Shown one piece after another: positions 22,510 to 23,271 of a stretch of DNA of 23,271 nt. The stretch covers positions 1 to 23,271 of the forward strand of contig CAYSNP010000028.1 in assembly GCA_964432485.1 (NCBI GenBank), written 5' to 3'. The position numbers and the translations under genes were made by a program. Positions within the stretch are counted from its first letter, which is position 1; every line of letters starts with the position of its first letter. This DNA comes from CAYSNP01 sp964432485 (lineage in GTDB: Bacteria; Bacillota; Clostridia; Christensenellales; DTU072). The notes under the pieces are model-generated. The model ran no database searches and was not told the DNA's origin. It saw only the letters and a list, made by a program, of their open reading frames with translations.

Positions 22510-23271
22510 CTAATCTCCTTTTATATAAATTGGGCTGGTAGATGCAAGCAGTGCATCCGTGCCGCCATTGATACTCCCTATTACTTCTATTCTAAAATAT
22601 CCTGTTTGCAGTACTACCCTAATTGCATTTTCTTTAATAGAGGTCCTGTAAATGTGTTGATTATTCCTTATTATTATTTCTTTAGGCTTTATTTCGAACT
22701 TTTTACATAAAGGCAAAATATCCTTATCAACTTGCACCTCTATATAATGCTCCCCGCTATCAATAGCAGAGCCAAAAGCAACTTGCTTATTGTCAATCCT
22801 TACGCATAAATGTAGGCCTAAAGACACAAAGGTATTTTGCGCTCTTATAGCGTTTAGCGCTTCCAACGCATTTTGTGCCGGTAAATAAGTAGCCCCATAA
22901 CAAAAGTCTTTATCGGGAGTGTGCCAATCATATCCGTAAAGAGCGGCAATTTTATATCCTTGAGCAAGCAGTCTGTCATACTCTGCAATAGCGTTAGCGT
23001 TAAAGATTTGCTTATAGGGAAAAGGGCCGCTCATAATCTCATATCCGTCAATATTATGGTAGTCAGTAATAGGGTACTCCATTCTGCATCCCGAACATAC
23101 AGGCGCTCCCAAACGAAAAGGATGCGCTATGCTCACCAGTGCGCCGCTCTCTTTTGCCCTTGCCAACATTTGATTGATATTGCCGCAATTCAACTCTCGC
23201 CAATCTATGCTCTCAGCCCCAAAAGCGGTAAAATGCCCCCAAAAGGTAGTCCATTCTATGCCTTTTAGTAG
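22510..23271 (-). CDS. PHP-domain metallohydrolase (CehA/McbA-like), 5' end outside the window
   Basis: The reading frame stays open to the last base of the window, giving 253 visible residues, so the true start lies beyond the edge; a TTG at 23193 is not a credible start because conserved sequence precedes it. That upstream part reads G-I-E-W-T-T-F-W-G-H-F-T-A-F-G, the PHP motif containing metal-binding Glu and His. Further on come A-H-P-F-R-L-G (His of motif III) and Y-G-Y-D-W-H-T-P (the D-x-H of motif IV). This arrangement matches CehA/McbA-type phosphoesterases of the PHP superfamily, which use a multi-metal centre. The last ~100 residues are a beta-rich extension. It pairs with the GDPD-like gene downstream, hinting at a shared phosphodiester substrate; this is inference. 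Confidence 0.85.
   Translation of the reverse strand, partial: LLKGIEWTTFWGHFTAFGAESIDWRELNCGNINQMLARAKESGALVSIAHPFRLGAPVCSGCRMEYPITDYHNIDGYEIMSGPFPYKQIFNANAIAEYDRLLAQGYKIAALYGYDWHTPDKDFCYGATYLPAQNALEALNAIRAQNTFVSLGLHLCVRIDNKQVAFGSAIDSGEHYIEVQVDKDILPLCKKFEIKPKEIIIRNNQHIYRTSIKENAIRVVLQTGYFRIEVIGSINGGTDALLASTSPIYIKGD

Noticed and set aside
23194..23271. TTG at 23193 as the start of the PHP gene
   Set aside because: The frame remains open upstream to the window end and encodes a conserved PHP motif with Glu and His, so the gene is truncated by the window edge.

Overview
The window looks like a chromosomal segment of an AT-rich, Gram-positive-type bacterium, most likely an uncultivated member of the Clostridia (Bacillota). 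This rests on several points: type II lipobox lipoproteins, strong GGAGG ribosome binding sites, near-consensus sigma-A promoters with 17-nt spacers, a RocG/GudB-type glutamate dehydrogenase, and a pth-mfd gene order like that of Bacillus (spoVC-mfd). No outer-membrane genes, phage genes, transposases, tRNAs or rRNAs were recognised.

Layout. (1) 40-5508 (+) encodes a ~1820-residue secreted, membrane-anchored protein built of Ig-like repeats. It converges through a bidirectional terminator on a diacylglycerol/lipid kinase-family gene (5537-6403, -). (2) 6404-7279 is a long non-coding stretch holding three kinds of repeat: a short array of stem-loops joined by ATGAAATA, a second array of C(GNNA)G-capped stem-loops joined by an exact TACATAATG linker, and copies of a dispersed CTGGATTGCTTCG...CGCAAAGAC repeat. 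(3) 7280-9268 (+) is a large lipoprotein of unknown function. It is followed by a terminator, a 49-nt tandem array of the same dispersed repeat, and a second lipoprotein (9665-11725, +) with faint resemblance to PrsA/SurA-type foldases. (4) 11886-12281 (+) is a small protein with two identical-spacing zinc ribbons and an acidic tail. It meets mfd tail to tail with only 2 nt between stop codons. (5) 19013 down to 12284 (-) is a tightly packed probable operon: CPBP-family membrane protease, rlmH, M14 peptidase, tadA, pth, mfd. (6) 19197-20462 (+) is a YbdG-like MscS channel, divergent from that operon. (7) 20497-21744 (-) is glutamate dehydrogenase, preceded by a PHP metallohydrolase (cut by the window edge) and a GDPD-like protein.

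Functional reading. The minus-strand operon groups translation and genome maintenance: RlmH (23S rRNA methylation), TadA (wobble inosine), Pth (peptidyl-tRNA recycling) and Mfd (transcription-coupled repair), along with two probable envelope hydrolases. The plus-strand half is mostly cell-surface material (one giant anchored protein and two lipoproteins). Its intergenic spaces carry all of the repeat elements; the housekeeping half has none.

The most unusual signal is the pair of stem-loop arrays at 6544-6637 and 6803-6933. In these, the linkers are conserved in sequence, while the stems vary freely but stay self-complementary.
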